This document shows positions 21,949 through 35,491 of a stretch of 64,000 bases of DNA, in pieces. The position numbers and the translations under genes were made by a program. Source of the DNA: Otatea glauca (taxonomy: Eukaryota; Streptophyta; Magnoliopsida; Poales; Poaceae); contig CM070725.1 of the NCBI GenBank assembly GCA_036346275.1, positions 12,948,216 to 13,012,215 of the forward strand, read 5' to 3'. The notes under the pieces are model-generated. The model saw only the letters and a program-made list of their open reading frames with translations. It was not told the origin of the DNA and made no database searches. Positions within the stretch are counted from its first letter, which is position 1; each line of letters opens with the position of its first letter.

Positions 21949-24900
21949 CGGTGATGTGTGGTTGAGGCGGCTTCGACGAAGTTCGGCTATGGTGGATCGA
22001 GGCACGGGAAGGGTGGCGACTTTACTAGTAGCTTGGGATTGACACAGCAGGGATGACATCAACTAGAACGGTGATGTGAGTGCTCGCACGAGCTCTGGCT
22101 ATGGTGGCAGCTAGGTTAGCTAAGGGGCAGGTGAGGTGGCGGTGGATCAGGATCGATCAACGATGGATCCAGACGAAGAAGTGATGGACAATACCGTGAC
22201 ATGCACAATTGTTTTGTCGGTGATGACCAAGGCGACTAGCGATGAGGGTGAAGGCGGTGGTGTGGCGGGGCTCACGTCGGTGATGGTGATGCTATGGATT
22301 CTAAGGACGATAAGGTGAGCACCGTGTAGAACACAACGATGTAAAGCTAGAAAGGTAGACTACGACGATAGATACTCACTTATGGAGGCAGAATTTGACT
22401 GTGTAGAGATGCGGTTACCGAGGAAGAAGAAGGATTAGATCTTGATGTCCACAGCTCATCTACTTCGATTAGTGGAGGGGTCTAGACGAGAATGCTCAGG
22501 AACACGCATGTGACATGGACAGATCTAGCAAAAATGTGATGACAGGGTGGGGTGACGAGATCCTTCCTTAAACACCAATGGTAGCAGCAAAGAAGCTCCA
22601 AATCCAACAAGTTTGAATGACATGATGGCAACGTATCTGACAGTAGAAGCTAGGGCATCCAATGTGGCGGAACTAAGGTGCACATCACGAGGATCTTGGG
22701 GCTTTAAATAGCCCTGAAAGGAATGCTTGATATGGTCGTTGAGGCTACGAACCCCACGTTGGCTCCATTTTGGGGTGGTGGCACAGCTGACAGTTGGGGT
22801 ACGCACAACGCAATGGGCCAAAGGGAGACAACCCGCTAAGATTTCGGCCGAGGCAAGCCATGTTCCAAGTTTGGGTGGAATTAGGGAGAAAAGAAAAGGA
22901 GCAGATGAACTCCAACAATTCCAAGAAAAATGGCAATCGATCAAATCAGTCCGGTAAAGAAATTAGCCCACAGAGAATTTGTCAACTAGAAGGAGTTTTT
23001 CAACTTTTGAAAAAGGATTAAATCAAACTGAGCTCAAAGAAATAGCAAATAAAGTCCAACAATTCCAAGAAAATAAAAAAATACTTTGGAACAAAAATAC
23101 TTTAAAATGATTTAATGAAATTTAGTTTATTACAAATAAATCATTTTAATTTTGGAAAATTCAAGTTAAGATTTAATTTTTTGAGAAAATTCAAATAATT
23201 ATTTTAGGGAGCGACTAGCGCCTAAACGTATGATTTGGCGCTAGCTCCGTGCATTGTGCCTATTGTCAGATTCTACATGTGACTAACTTTCACCGTCTGA
23301 TTCCCTCTACAACAAAACACACACACATCCACCCTTGGTTCTTCCTCATCCTCACTCTTGTGGCATCCGGGCATGGCCTGTAGCAACAATACAAATTCGA
23401 AGCAGGAGGCAGCATCGACCGATCCCTTGGTGTCTTGACATCGTTGGGAGGGACAGATTTAGTAGGGCAAGGCCAACACAGTGCCCTCCTAATGACTGCC
23501 TCAGTGATGCCCTCTTCTCGTGGCCATCGGAGAAGGAAGAAATAGAGAAGTAAGAGGAGCTAGCTAATGATGGCCTAGAACTCAAACACCATTGCCATGG
23601 GCTCAAGTGATGCCTGCTTCAGGCCTTGTCATAGTCATGAGAGGGGTGTGGACTATGAAGATGTGGAAGTGGTTGGAGAGGGGATCCAAATGCACCAAAT
23701 AAGATTTGTTGTTGCAACATTCAAAGCAAATAGATGCAACATCTATAATTACTTCCTCCAACATCCCCAATGAACTAGTTGCAACATCTCACATCCATCT
23801 GTTAGAAGTAAAATATTACTACAAATAAAATCACTTTCGGCAACAATGAGGAAAGTGTGTTGAAACAAATTTGAGGAATGTTTGCAACAAAATCATACAC
23901 AAAGAAGGGAGGCATGCGACAATGATGAGCAACCTCGCATCATTCTGAAAAAGCAGATGCAACAATTAAAAAGAAAATTTGCAACAAATCATAATAGCCC
24001 ACGCAAAAAGTTCACAAATCATCGCGGCAATATTGTGATAAAATACATACAACAACTCCATTGACCCATTGCAATATCTAGAGCAAATCCCGTTGATCTC
24101 TTACTTCAGCTTACTAAGCTCACAATAGGGCATGTCGTAGTGGACACCACTGATGAGGAGGTTGTTGCATGTCACCTTAGGCAGTGTTGCCTCTAGGGGG
24201 TGCTCCTGGGAAGGGGAGAGCTCCATGTGATCTTAGACTGCGGATCCTTGAGCGTGAGTGGTGGTGAACTTGGACTGGTGGCTAACGGTGTAGCTTGGGA
24301 AGTCGAGCATGGTGAGGAGCAGAGTGAAAAAATTTAGAGTTCACCAAAGCTCATTGTTTTGGTGTTTGTAATAGAGAGAGGAGGGGGAACTAAGGAGGGC
24401 ACTGGAGGATGAGCAAAAAAGTGCAGTTGAGACTTGAAGCAATGTTGATAATGTCTGTTAGGAACATGAGTCGTGTGAGGGAACTGTCCAAAAAAAAGCC
24501 ATGTGTGAGACACCCTAGCCATATCATTATTTTTATTTCTAAGGTAATGCTTCCGTCCCAACGTCTAACGTAGAGTGTTCCCTCTAGACTTTCACTCATA
24601 CAACTCCTCCCAACGATAAAAGCATTGGAGACCTCCCCACCCACGTGATGCCTTTTTACTTCTCCTCCTCCTAGTAATCTTCTTCACCTAACCAACCAAA
24701 TCTTTCTCTTCTATCTTGTCTCCTCCATCTTCTCACTCTCCCTCCATCTCTCACTTGGTACACATGGCTGTGACTGGCTGTACCTCGCACATGCCTCCCT
24801 ACTCCTCTATCTGTCTAATTATCTCTCTCTCCCTCCCCCCCTCTCTCTCTCCATCATGCGGTTGCACTTTAGGGAGGCCATCCGCTGTGGATGGTGCTCT

Positions 24901-25658
24901 ATGCAAGTCTCCCTTTTTTAGGTTGGTCGGAGCTCATCGGATTTGTCGTCGGAGCTTGGTGTGAAGAACTCCTCTCTCAGCTCACTATTGCAGACTTCTC
25001 TCTGTGCCGTAGCAAACCTTCTCCGATGATGAGCTTTGCTACTCGCCGTCGTCCGTTGTGCCTCCTCCGGGTAGGATTTTTTGCAGGTTTTTGCTCGATT
25101 TGTTTCTAACATTATCTCAAAATGTTGTATGATTGTTTTTGATTTGTTGCAATTTTGTCACATTCTTTGTTGCGATTGAGTTTGTTGTAGCAGGCTGGGA
25201 TTTTGCGACACATGTATCAACTTGTTGTTGCATTGTGATGTGTGTGTCGTTTTTGAAATGTTATGCTGTGAATTTATTGTGGATCTTGAATTCTTTTGTC
25301 CCCCAAATTGTTGCAAAATGTTGCAACAATTATCTTTGAATGTTGCAACTATTTTTTCAAAAGTTGTACCATTGTAACCCCACGAATTTATTTGATTCGG
25401 ATATCTGTACCTTTTTTAAACCGTACCTCAATTCTATACTTGCGGTTTTCATCAATTTTAGTGAAAATTTTTATATTTTCCCAAAAAAATTTAGGACAGT
25501 CAGTTCTTTTTCCCATTTTGTTGGACACATTCATTACAATTGTTGCACATATTGTTTAGCAATATTATGCTGATAAGTATGATCATACGTCATAACGCTA
25601 ATAAATCGCTTATTTTTATTTAGAAAACTTTCAAAAGGCAAAAAAATTGGGTGTTACA
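21949..25658 (-). mobile_element. Minus-strand long LTR, split by a Mutator-like element
   Basis: On the minus strand the LTR opens TGTAACACCCAATTTTTTTG (ending at 25658 on the + strand) and, after skipping 23207-25611, continues at 23206 with AT-rich U3 sequence. It then shows a promoter TATTTAAA (22703-22710) and a GC-rich leader down to about 21950. Its 3' end abuts the truncated plus-strand LTR and cannot be placed precisely. The 139-residue open frame at 22525-22944 is promoter/leader sequence, not a gene. Confidence 0.55.
23207..25611. mobile_element. Mutator-like element (~2.4 kb), possible carrier of captured sequence
   Basis: The left end GGGAGCGACTAGCGCCTAAA followed by CGTATGAT mirrors the right end ATCATACG followed by TCATAACGCTAATAAATCGC. 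This is an imperfect inverted repeat of nearly 30 bp. Flanks TTATTTTAG-like and TTATTTTTA-like suggest a 9-bp duplication but are AT-rich and weak. Inside, inverted GTTGCAACAT-rich blocks (23690-24060 and 25110-25370) flank a central part that includes a CT-rich leader-like stretch (24655-24850). No transposase is present. Confidence 0.55.
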
Positions 25659-28405
25659 CCGGTCCACAATGTTTTGGGAAATGTAAGCGGAGGGCAGAGA
25701 CATGGTGTGTGGTTTGGAGGTGACTGTGCATATGTCACCTGTGTGACTGCATGTACAAGTACTATGTTAGAGAGGCGGCTCTGTTTGAGGCATATAAGGA
25801 CTAGAACCTTGTGTCAGTGAATTGGCATAATTGTCACCCATCCACAGGATCAAGAAATTGTAAACCCCTGCACTATAACTGTTACCATCGTGGCTTGTTT
25901 GGGTACAAAAGTACTCTTTCTTCTATATTTTGGTCAGACAATGCGTATTATGAAGAGGAAGCACCTAGAAGATGAGTACTAAAGTGGTGAAGATCGCACT
26001 TACTAGGGGTCTCACCTACGCTCAAGTGCAGCCTATGGTTTGTGCCGTCTTTTGAATCTTTTACTTGTAACATAAATAAATTTTGCTTGGAAGTTACAAA
26101 AATTTGTAATGGACAGTTATGTCTACTTTGTGTAAGAGTTCTATGGTGTTGTAACCGAAAAATCTGTGTGTGATTGAAATCCTAGTCAGTCACGGTAATA
26201 CGACATACCTTTTGAAATCCGAGTGCCCCCACAAATATTAAGTTGAGCCTTATCTTTTGTTAACTTGAGTCCTCTTAGTGTGGAAACCAAGAATAGGACT
26301 ATGAAATGAACAATCCAAATTTTACATATTGACATGGTCAGGTCTGGCCCAGCTCGAGATCAAGGCCTACCAACAATCCCAGCCATTTCGGCTATCCAAA
26401 ACTCTTTAATTATTTTTGAAGGATATGGATGGCAAGAAACTATAACATGGTTTTGGCCCCCAATATGTATCGAGAAGCCAATGGAGAGGCTGCATTTCTA
26501 TACAAGACGGGCTCATAGTTTGACGGTTAAGATATTAGAATTTTTGGGGAAAATTGGATAGACGGCACTGTCAAATTCAGAGAAATTACACTATAGTCCC
26601 ATAAGTCAGTGGGCATTTGTCTAAGACCCTGTTTGGAATATGAGTGGTAATTTTTTGGAAGGTTTTGAGATTTAACTCAAATTTGAACTAGATCCTAAAA
26701 CATTTCAATTAAATACTCCTAATCCAAACACCTCTAAAACTGCAAACTTTGCAGGTGTATTTATGTAAATTTGCTGCCTCGGTATACTGTTCGAACTTTA
26801 CAGTAAATCGGTTGCGTTGAACATTAATTTATAGAACTAGCGCACTAGGATTATATTGTAGGGCGCTCTAGCTAAGTTTCCCTTTTGTCAAAACAAGTTA
26901 GATCAGAATTGAAATGTGGAATCTTGTCAATTCTTTTTTATTGACCATAACAAGAGGTGTAGTGCTAATTCCATTTTGCAAATTCAAAGCGTAGTGTCAT
27001 GCTATTATTACTGTAAAAAAAATTTGCGAAAAAGAAAAAGAAAAGGAAAAAGGAAAACAGGTGCAAGAGTCAACCCAAAAAGCACCCAAACCATTGGAGG
27101 AAAGAATATCCTTTTTCACATAGAACTTTATGTCGACCCATAACATGGTAATCTGCGAATAATACTCTCTTAGATGCTAGAAAGATGCAGAGATCCCTCA
27201 CATGTAGGTGACATCTAAACGACGTGGGTAATTTTGAAATGGACTTGGCAAATACCACACGAGTCACCTTTTTTAAACTTCTATAAACGTGCTGTGGGGC
27301 CCATTATTCTTCTACCATTGGCGAAGGGGAGATTTTTGTTTTTGCCCCTAGTTGATGCATCCATCCATCTCGTTTTTTTTTTGGCAATTCGCACTGTTTG
27401 GATCCACCCGTAAGTGGGACAAACCCAGTGGCAAAAACAAAATACAAACGACAAAAGTGAGATGAATGCGCTAATCACTGGCAAAAATAAAGTTTTCGTT
27501 AATGGCCCTGCTCGGGTTACAAGAGCTCACACTGCTGAGCCACTGGTGAACTCATCTTTCAGGGAGGTCCACCCATCAGCGACTCATCGGAGGGATTTAT
27601 ATTTTATGCATTACGAAAATTTGGGTTTTTTTCAATTCATACTTGCACCCTTCGATCGATGCATACACCTCCAGTCTAAGACCAGCCCATCGTCGTCTCC
27701 GCTCTTTAGGCTCCATTTAAAACGTACGAATTTTTCAGAAATTTCATAGAAAGTAGTACACATTCTATATATAATTTTTTTTTTTGAAACTCCTCCGTTT
27801 CAAACGGGGGGCATAGGTACTTTAGCATCGCCGCCCGATGAGCTCCTGTAACGTCATTGTTCCATCGCCGTGCCATTTGTCGACTTGAGGAATCAAGATC
27901 CGTCGGAGCCGGCCTCACGCTCTCCCTGATCGACCAGAGACTAAGTTAATCACTACAGTATCTTGCTTGGCTTAGAATCCAGCGGTGGTCAAAGGCTGCA
28001 TTAAGTCCCTGCATCAGAGCCGTTTATATCGCCTATGTATGCATATGCATGCAGCTAGCTACCTAGCGTTGACCTGCACTAGCTTAGCTTAATTCTGCTC
28101 AGCATCTGGGGCGGTGGTGATCCATAAACAATGCGGCTTCGATCTGCGTTCTGTCCTGTTGGGCCATGCATGTGACGGCCTGATTAATTATGGAGTGGCA
28201 GTGACAAGAAAATTCCAAATTATTTTTAATCTGCCTGCTCGCCTGTGTCTAGATGCTGCGGGCGTCGGTGGCAAGAGTCTTAACTCTGGATTCAATTAGT
28301 CTGTCAGGGAAGATTACACTGTAAACTGCAAAATGTGAACCCTTTGCATGCATGCAGTTTTGTGGCATCAAGAGTCGTCTCTAACACAACCTCGCTTATC
28401 TTTTA
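25659..28405. other. Intergenic stretch with no supported gene
   Basis: No domain-bearing frame was found. At 26629-26740 there is a GACCCTGTTTGGAATATG...CTAATCCAAACACC pair reminiscent of common grass MITEs. At 27300-27510 inverted pieces of the TTTTTGTTTTTGCC/GGCAAAAACAAAA kind suggest another small inverted-repeat element. Both have unclear ends. Confidence 0.4.
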
Positions 28406-28686
28406 CTCCCTCGTTGATAAATATAAAACGTATTTTGACTTGACATAAAAATTAAGGTTACGGTGAAATTTAGGAAAATATAAGAGAAAATGACTTACAT
28501 ATCCCTCTTAATTGTCTTGGAAGATGAGAGATAATATTTTGTGTAGGTGGTAATGAATAAATGCATATAGTTAAGAGAGAATAAATAAAAGTATATGGGA
28601 AAAGACTCATTAAATCTACATGCACGTCTTATATTTTTCAACAAGATCATTCAAACTATAGGCCTTATATTTATTAACGGAGGAAG
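28406..28686. mobile_element. Stowaway-type MITE (281 bp), TA target site
   Basis: The left end CTCCCTCGTTGATAAATATA and the right end TATATTTATTAACGGAGGAAG are inverted repeats, flanked by TA at 28404-28405 and 28687-28688. The interior is AT-rich and non-coding. It belongs to a different Stowaway family from 2534-2792. Confidence 0.9.
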
Positions 28687-31600
28687 TATCTTCTTGTAAT
28701 GTTGAGTGTAAAAGAACTAAGAAAGTGCCGCATCATCCCGAATGCTTTGTGCTATCTAATAATCATCCACAGAGGAAAAATGCAAGTTGAGTATAAACGT
28801 CACCATAAACTTCTAGATAATTGCCTCTATGGAAGCACACGGAAACCAAGGCCCCCCCTCCTCCTCCCTTCGGAGAGACTATGCTCCGCCGTGAAGGAGA
28901 AACTTCTAAGCTCCTAAATTTAGAGTTTAGGTTCTGATTTATATTTTAAAAATTTAAGGCAATCACTGAGATATGGTGACTCGTATCCTATTTCTTTATG
29001 ACTTAAAGAGGTGTGTTATAGAATTTCTAGATGAATTCTAATGGGATTAGGATTTCTAATTCTTTTCAGAGAAAAACTAGGGGCACTTTGTAAACCCAAA
29101 GGGTGTCAGGGAGAAACCCCCAAGCAAGGAGCAAGCTAAGCAAGAAAAACTCATCCACAATAGAGGCAGATCACTATAGGATTAGAGGCTAAGTTATTCC
29201 TTTAGCACTAGATTCTTGTATATGGCAAGGATTTGAAGGTCATAAAATGTTTGAGAGGGTTATGAGAGAGTACGTACCAATCCCTTATACACTTTTGAAG
29301 CACTGTGATTAGAGAATTTGTGATCAGTTTTGCTAAATTTTTTCTCTTTCCTCGTGTGGTTGCTTCAACACCGTTATTTTGGTTCTCAAGATTTATCAAC
29401 TTTGTTCTTATACCATGCACGCTTGCATCATATCTCACAAACTTTGATTTGATCTGAGGATTGCTACGCACAAGAAGGAATATCAAAGTATAACAACAAT
29501 TATATTTGTATTAAAATCAAACATACATTTGCTAACGTAACTATTCTAGTTGTTATTGTTAGTTTGGCCATCAGCCCACGATCAGTAGGATGGACCCGGC
29601 AAAAATAACAAAGTGTGTAGCAGGAGGGCTGAAATCAGCAACAAAAGGCTCAAGCCAGCAAAATTGGATGAGAAAGATTCGATTGGCAAAAAGCGTGTAG
29701 TACTAAGTTACATTACGCGTGAAATGATCACTTCTTACTGTACTTCGCGGGCGGTGCGTATATGCCGGGAGGCAGCGTTTGACCACCACGGATTAACAAA
29801 TTCCATAGTGTGAGCAGAGCAGTGGCTGGGAAGTATATATGCAATCTGGTTAATTAAAATCTGGGGCATTACACCGACAGAATTTATTTATGTTCAGATA
29901 TACACTACATATATTTGTTTGAGGAAGTGCTTGGAGTTGGCGTTGTCTTGACGAGTGATTCTTGCTGTTCTTGCTTTGTGGAAGAAGTTGGTTAATGTAT
30001 ATATATTGGGTTTGGTTTTTAGACTGTGAATTCTTTTCTAAAGAACTCTAGCTTGCTCCAGTTGTAGTAGTTCCTTCTGATGACTATAAAAGCAGGAGCA
30101 TATATAGGTGCACCTTCAGACCGTAAACAGTGAGTTCATTGGAGACATACATGGACTACTGATCTCTACAGCAAATTACTTGTCAGCTAAACCAATTAAT
30201 CCTCTTTCGAAGGGGAAGCTAGCCGATGCTCAGTGGCACAGCAACCTTGGAATGCAACTTTGCTCTTCGATTCAATTGCTCCACAGTGCCTCATTGATCA
30301 TTGATCATATCAAATAAATATTTTACATGTTATGAGGTCCGCTTGAAAAGCTGAAAATTTTCCGTATTCTCACTGGAATTGAACTGTAACATGTAATAAT
30401 TAAGAAACCGTAGAGATGTATCAGTGCTCCTTAATTGGCTAGCTTATAAAAGCTTCTCCTAGCATTTTGCATTCTTCCTTATTACTACTGCATAGGGCTT
30501 AGCTCACATAGCATGATGGTAAAATTAAAAAAAAAAAAATTGCACAGCATCCTATATGTAGCCCACAAGTTTTGGTAGAATGGTAGGGCTTTCATGTTCT
30601 TTCCAAGTGTTTTTTGTTAGCTAGGAGACGAGGACTTTTTTTTTTGGTATTTTTCGGGTCTAAAGATTTGGATCCAAATACCCTTATATAAACAGTACAC
30701 CCATAGCGTTCTCTCGCTCGCTGACACGCTGACCTTAGGAGGAGAGGAGAATGCAGCTCACGTGATGCGTCATGCTATGTATCTCACCGTTTTCGTACGT
30801 ACATGTTACCTAATGAACTAGTTGAATTGAAATTGTATATATAGCCGGGAGTAGTTAAGTCCTTGTGTGGTATCTTACAGCTTAGGGACTATATCGTGTA
30901 ACGACTGGTATATACGTATAGTATATGAGTATATGAAATTATTTGGGTAGTGTGTATATTTTTTTTAGACATACTTCTTTTTACATGCGTATATTAAGGT
31001 ATTTGCAAAATATGCTAAAAACTAAGGACTCCTTTGCAATTTTTTCATGTACGTGATTCATATTAATTAGAGTATTTTATAATTAATATACGAGTGTATC
31101 CAAAGTGATAAATGAGTATTTTAAATTTGTTTAGATAGTATATATATATCAGAAGTGGGAGTAGCTACTCCCGGAAGTAAAAGCTAGGCTCCATATATAT
31201 CTAGGAAGCATGCATGGCCTCATACATATTGGCTCGTTGTAAATTGCGAAGTACAATAGCAACTTTCCTCTATTTCTTTGTTGTAGAAAAATATATACCG
31301 ACACATGCATGTGGTATATATACTTGTACTTTGGTCGAGCGTACAGGTTGGGTGCATGGCATACATATTGTACCAGGTATGTATCTCAGATCCTTGATGC
31401 TGCTGCATGGCCCCTGTATAAGTTTTTAACCATTAATCTATCTCTTGATATCTTGAAACATGCGAAAACGTAAATAATTATTATCTACCTTTTATTTATA
31501 TTTTAATATTTATATAATTAAAAATATATATAAAAGTACCTCTTAATATCTATGGGACGGTTGTAGTACTGTGATCTATGCACAATTAAATCCTATAATT

Positions 31601-33286
31601 TTATCTACCACCACGTAGCTCCGCCCCCAATATATACTGCATGCATCGCTACAGTGGGTTCGGAAAACCGGCGTGAACCGGACTAGCTAGTTCGCATTTT
31701 CGGAACCTTGGCCGGTTCACCTCTGTACTAGCCTCGGTTCAAACCACTTTCTTCACACAATGGTGTATTTAGGCTTGTAGTAGATCAATGTTCAAAAGTT
31801 CAAATCTTGAAACACATGAATTTAAAATTATTGGAAACCCTAAATGGAACCGGCCGTTTTTGCCTTGTAGCCGCCAACTGGCGAGGGTCCGGTTTTTTCT
31901 TTCACAACCGGAAGTTGAACCCTGCTCTACACTACACTGTATTGTGCAATAAAACTTCAAAGCACTCAACTGCGCCAAACAAATAGAGGCTTCACTCTCC
32001 CATCACAAAAGAATGTTATTTTAGATATTGACACGGTCCCTAAACAAAATTTTTACTACTAATTTGAATTATAAAAAAATTATATTTTTATAAAAGTTTT
32101 TTTCGAAAGAAACCTGTACGTAGCATTTTTTTATATGTTCAATTTAAATATTAAAAAGATATTGGTTAATCAGTAGCTCAAATTTCACAAGTTTGACTAT
32201 ATATATACCCAATATGATTAGAGGGACTACTATGAACTACGAATTGGCTAAACTTTAGCCGCTAAATTAAGTTGGATTTAAACGCGCGCGCACACCTTAA
32301 TTCGTCCACCCACACGTACGTATACTCAAACAAACGAAATGTTTGTACCGTAGTGCTACGACCAGATAGCGAGCTAGTCCAGTTAATTTGATAAACAGCT
32401 GAAGATCATGCATGTCTGAAGCCGATCTGATTAATCAATCACTCTAAACGATGTAGCTAGCTCTGTGCTGACTGTTGAGACGTAAGTACTTACTGACAGT
32501 AATTCGATCACATGAACCACAATCAAATCCCCATCGAAGTCATGGGCTGCATGCACAACAATACGCACGTGTACGGCTTCACTTGTAGTATATTAATTCT
32601 TCGGTGAGTGCATACAAGTACGGCTTAGCTGGGATCCACCACATGGATTATGATCTAGGTGTCCATATTTAAAGATATATTGTAAGGTCACGAATTTATT
32701 TTACATATCTATATTTCTAAATACATACTATATCTGTGCGCGTGATATAGCTGGTTGTCCATATTATATACCTCTCGGAACAAAAGAACGTTTAGCTGGT
32801 TGTCCATATTATATATGTACATGAACAGAAATACGTACGGCTAGCCCTTTGCGGTCGACACACAGACACGTACCCTCCAACCGCCTCTAGATCTGCGCTG
32901 ATTAACGCGCCTTGCAACGGAATTAGAGCTTAATTAGCTAGTATTTTGCAGACTGAGACCAGAGCTTAGTTATAGACCAACGCATGCAGGTAGTCCTACT
33001 AGCTAGCTACTAGTTGGCACGCGTTCGTAGCACACACGAATACACAAGAGTGAAAGGATGACGTACAGCGTTGTTGCGCAGCACACCTGCAGATCACCGA
33101 GCGGACGAGATTCCAGAGATGGGGAACGTGGGCCCGGATCCCCAGCACGTGAGAACCGAAGCTTCAGAGGATCCCACGCTCTCTCGGATCACTCCGGCCC
33201 TCGACTCCCGTGCTTGTTTATCGCTTGGTTCGGAACTTCGGAAATGCAAGTCTTACTGTTTGAATTGTATTGTTCGTGAATACTCC
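28687..33286. other. Long AT-rich intergenic stretch with MITE remnants
   Basis: No coding region is supported. At about 31660-31925 a segment rich in AACCGG/CCGGTT on both sides may be a degenerate inverted-repeat element. At 32006-32227 there is a diverged copy of the 2534-2792 Stowaway family (ATTGACACGGTCCCTAAA... ending GATTAGAGGGAC). Microsatellite-like TA runs occur at about 31135-31150 and 31500-31535. Confidence 0.4.
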
Positions 33287-33600
33287 CTCCAATTAAGTTT
33301 ATAAGGCATTTTTTTTTATACATAGATCAATAAGATATTGAAACTGACTAGATTACTCCTAACTACTCCCTCCGGTGACAAAAACTTGTTGGTTTAGCAT
33401 ACGCACAGTCAAACTTTTGAAACTTTAGCTATCAATATCCTTTTTAAATATTTAGATTGGATACATAAAAACCATATGTGTAGATTCGTCTCGAAATGTA
33501 CTTATATGTCCTCTAACTCATTAAACTAATATGTTATATTTGATACTACTATTATGTATTTAGAGTAATATTATAGGTAAAATTTGGTGTGTGTGTATAA
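33287..33600. mobile_element. Two Stowaway 5' halves in the same orientation
   Basis: TACTCCCTCCAATTAAG (about 33281) and TACTCCCTCCGGTGACAAAA (33364) are two Stowaway left ends 80 bp apart, with no matching right end between them. The second continues as a reversed relative of the 2534-2792 element (GTCAAACTTTTGAAACTTT, then ATTCGTCTCGAAATGTACTT). Its far end is lost. Confidence 0.6.
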
Positions 33601-34942
33601 TTAAATATATGTATACTTATAAATATGCGCTATTATATTAAACCTAGAGTGGCACGCCGGTATAGACTGGTATCACCACTTTCGATTGTGTTTCTTGTGA
33701 GTAAATCAGGATTAAAAAACAAGGTGGTGTTGTTTTGAGCAAGAAAGAATAAATCAAGCATATGGTCGAGTGGAGGTGAGGGCGGAATGCCAAAGGGGAT
33801 GGAAGAAACCCTAATATGTATAAATGGCCGAAGGGAGCAAAGAAACAATCAAGCCAAGCAAAATCTAGCACATATGGCCAAACGAGGAGGGCACAAAAGA
33901 AAGATCCTAGCAAAGTCACGTGACCGGGTGCGTAAGTTAGAATACGGCGCATGCAGGCACAATTTGACTTGGGCAAATGATGTTTGTGGGCTATGCAACG
34001 CAAGACTTGCTGTGTTGAATTGGTTGTATAATGGAGAAGGTGCTCGGGTGCATGGGAATTGGATTTATGCGGCGGGTGTCAAGCTGGCAAGAAAGCAGCT
34101 AAAGCCACCTCCATGGATGGTTAGGCGCATGGGAGTATGAAGGAATGATGGCAGGCGTTGAAAGAGAAGAAACGAGGTTAGCTCAGATTGGCAAGAAAGG
34201 AGACTGAGGCAAAGAGGAAATTGGAGCGCGGCAAGAAGGGAAGATGGCCATCCGGTTTAGGAAAGAAATGCAAGGCAAAGAGGCTGTCAGGATTTGGAAA
34301 AGGAAAATAAAGAAAGAAAGAGGAGGAAGCCACTCAAATTAGTGATGGATAAAGAAAGAAACAAACTTGGATTGTCATATTAGCTAGTCTTAAAAAGGCC
34401 CTAGTTCTCACGTCTTAACTCGAATTGAGGTTTTCTTGGACTCTTTTAAAAGCTTATAACATCATCTAAATATCTCTTAATTACGTCGAGTTTGGATTCT
34501 ACTTCCTTTTATATTTAATTCGGTCGACAAGTATTAGCATTCTTGTTGGCCTAGATTAGCTTACATATTGTAATTTTCCTTTTATTATTTAGAGTTCAAT
34601 TCTACATATGATATAGTTCTAGGAGTTTGAGTCGGCTACTTGGCCACGAATAAGAGGAGGATTCGGCCATCTTGGTTGCAACCCTCGTGTGTTCCTTATA
34701 TGTTTGTATCCTCTCTTTGTAAAATTTAGAGTTGAGAGTTGAAATTATGATTTAGGTATATGAAATAAAGAGAAAAACCTTAGAACATGATGGTGTGTGC
34801 GAGTTGATGGGAGTTGTTTTGGCACGAGAAAGAGATCAACAGAAAAGAAGGAGATTCATCTTTGTGTAAGTTGGAAACACATCGTTTTCGTATTATGCTA
34901 AACTCTTGTTCCTATAATTCTATCTTTTAGATTGGTTTATAA

Positions 34943-35164
34943 GGGCATGTACAATAAGCCCACCTCAATTTACTCTTAGTATGTCCATGTCAGTTTTGTC
35001 CTATGTGAAAGAGTGATAAAAGAGGAGATAGAAGAGAACTGGCTCTTATTTAGTAGTAAGCATTGTACGGGAGTATAGGTAGATTAGTTATGTACAAGAG
35101 AGAAGAGATAGTTAATGCATGACATCTAGAGCCAACCTTTAGAGATAGTTATTGTACAAACTGG
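34943..35164. mobile_element. Small MITE with GGGCATGTACAATAA end
   Basis: The left end GGGCATGTACAATAAG and the right end TTATTGTACAAACTGG are inverted over the TTGTACA core. The 220-bp body is non-coding. The target duplication is not clear (flanks TAA and TTT). It lies only 12 bp from the next Stowaway element. Confidence 0.55.
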
Positions 35165-35176
35165 TTTTAGTGCTTA

Positions 35177-35489
35177 CTCCCTCCGTCCTGGAAAGTAAAG
35201 AATAGAAGAAATTTTAGGACAGATTATGGTTTCTGTTAAAAGACTCTAATGCATCTATTTAATACTGTGTCTCTATTAATTGGCAACATGCATGCATTAA
35301 TTAATCACGATTATAGAGAATGATCTGCCGCATTTTTGTTTTGGAATATGTGTGGTCGCATGTATCTGTGTGCATCTGTATGCATGGGCATAATTTGAGG
35401 ACACAATTTAAGAGGAAGAACTCCCAATCCCTAATATTAGAGGACACAGTTTGAACACTTCTCTCCCTTATTTTCAAGGACGGAGGAAG
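35177..35489. mobile_element. Stowaway-type MITE (313 bp), TA target site
   Basis: CTCCCTCCGTCCTGGAAAGT on the left and ATTTTCAAGGACGGAGGAAG on the right are clear inverted repeats, with TA at 35175-35176 and 35490-35491. CTCCCTCCGTC is the canonical grass Stowaway terminus. Confidence 0.9.
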
Positions 35490-35491
35490 TA

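Noticed and set aside
22525..22944. 139-residue open frame on the minus strand
   Set aside because: It spans the TATA and leader of the minus-strand LTR, and no domain is seen.
31660..31925. AACCGG/CCGGTT-rich segment as a complete inverted-repeat element
   Set aside because: The ends and target duplication could not be fixed, so it is only mentioned within the intergenic entry.
33787..34140. 117-residue open frame with basic N-terminal half and a CRHNLTWANDVCGLC stretch
   Set aside because: The Cys spacing caught my eye, but no family was recognised, there is no homologous copy in the window, and codon use does not stand out. Not supported as a gene.
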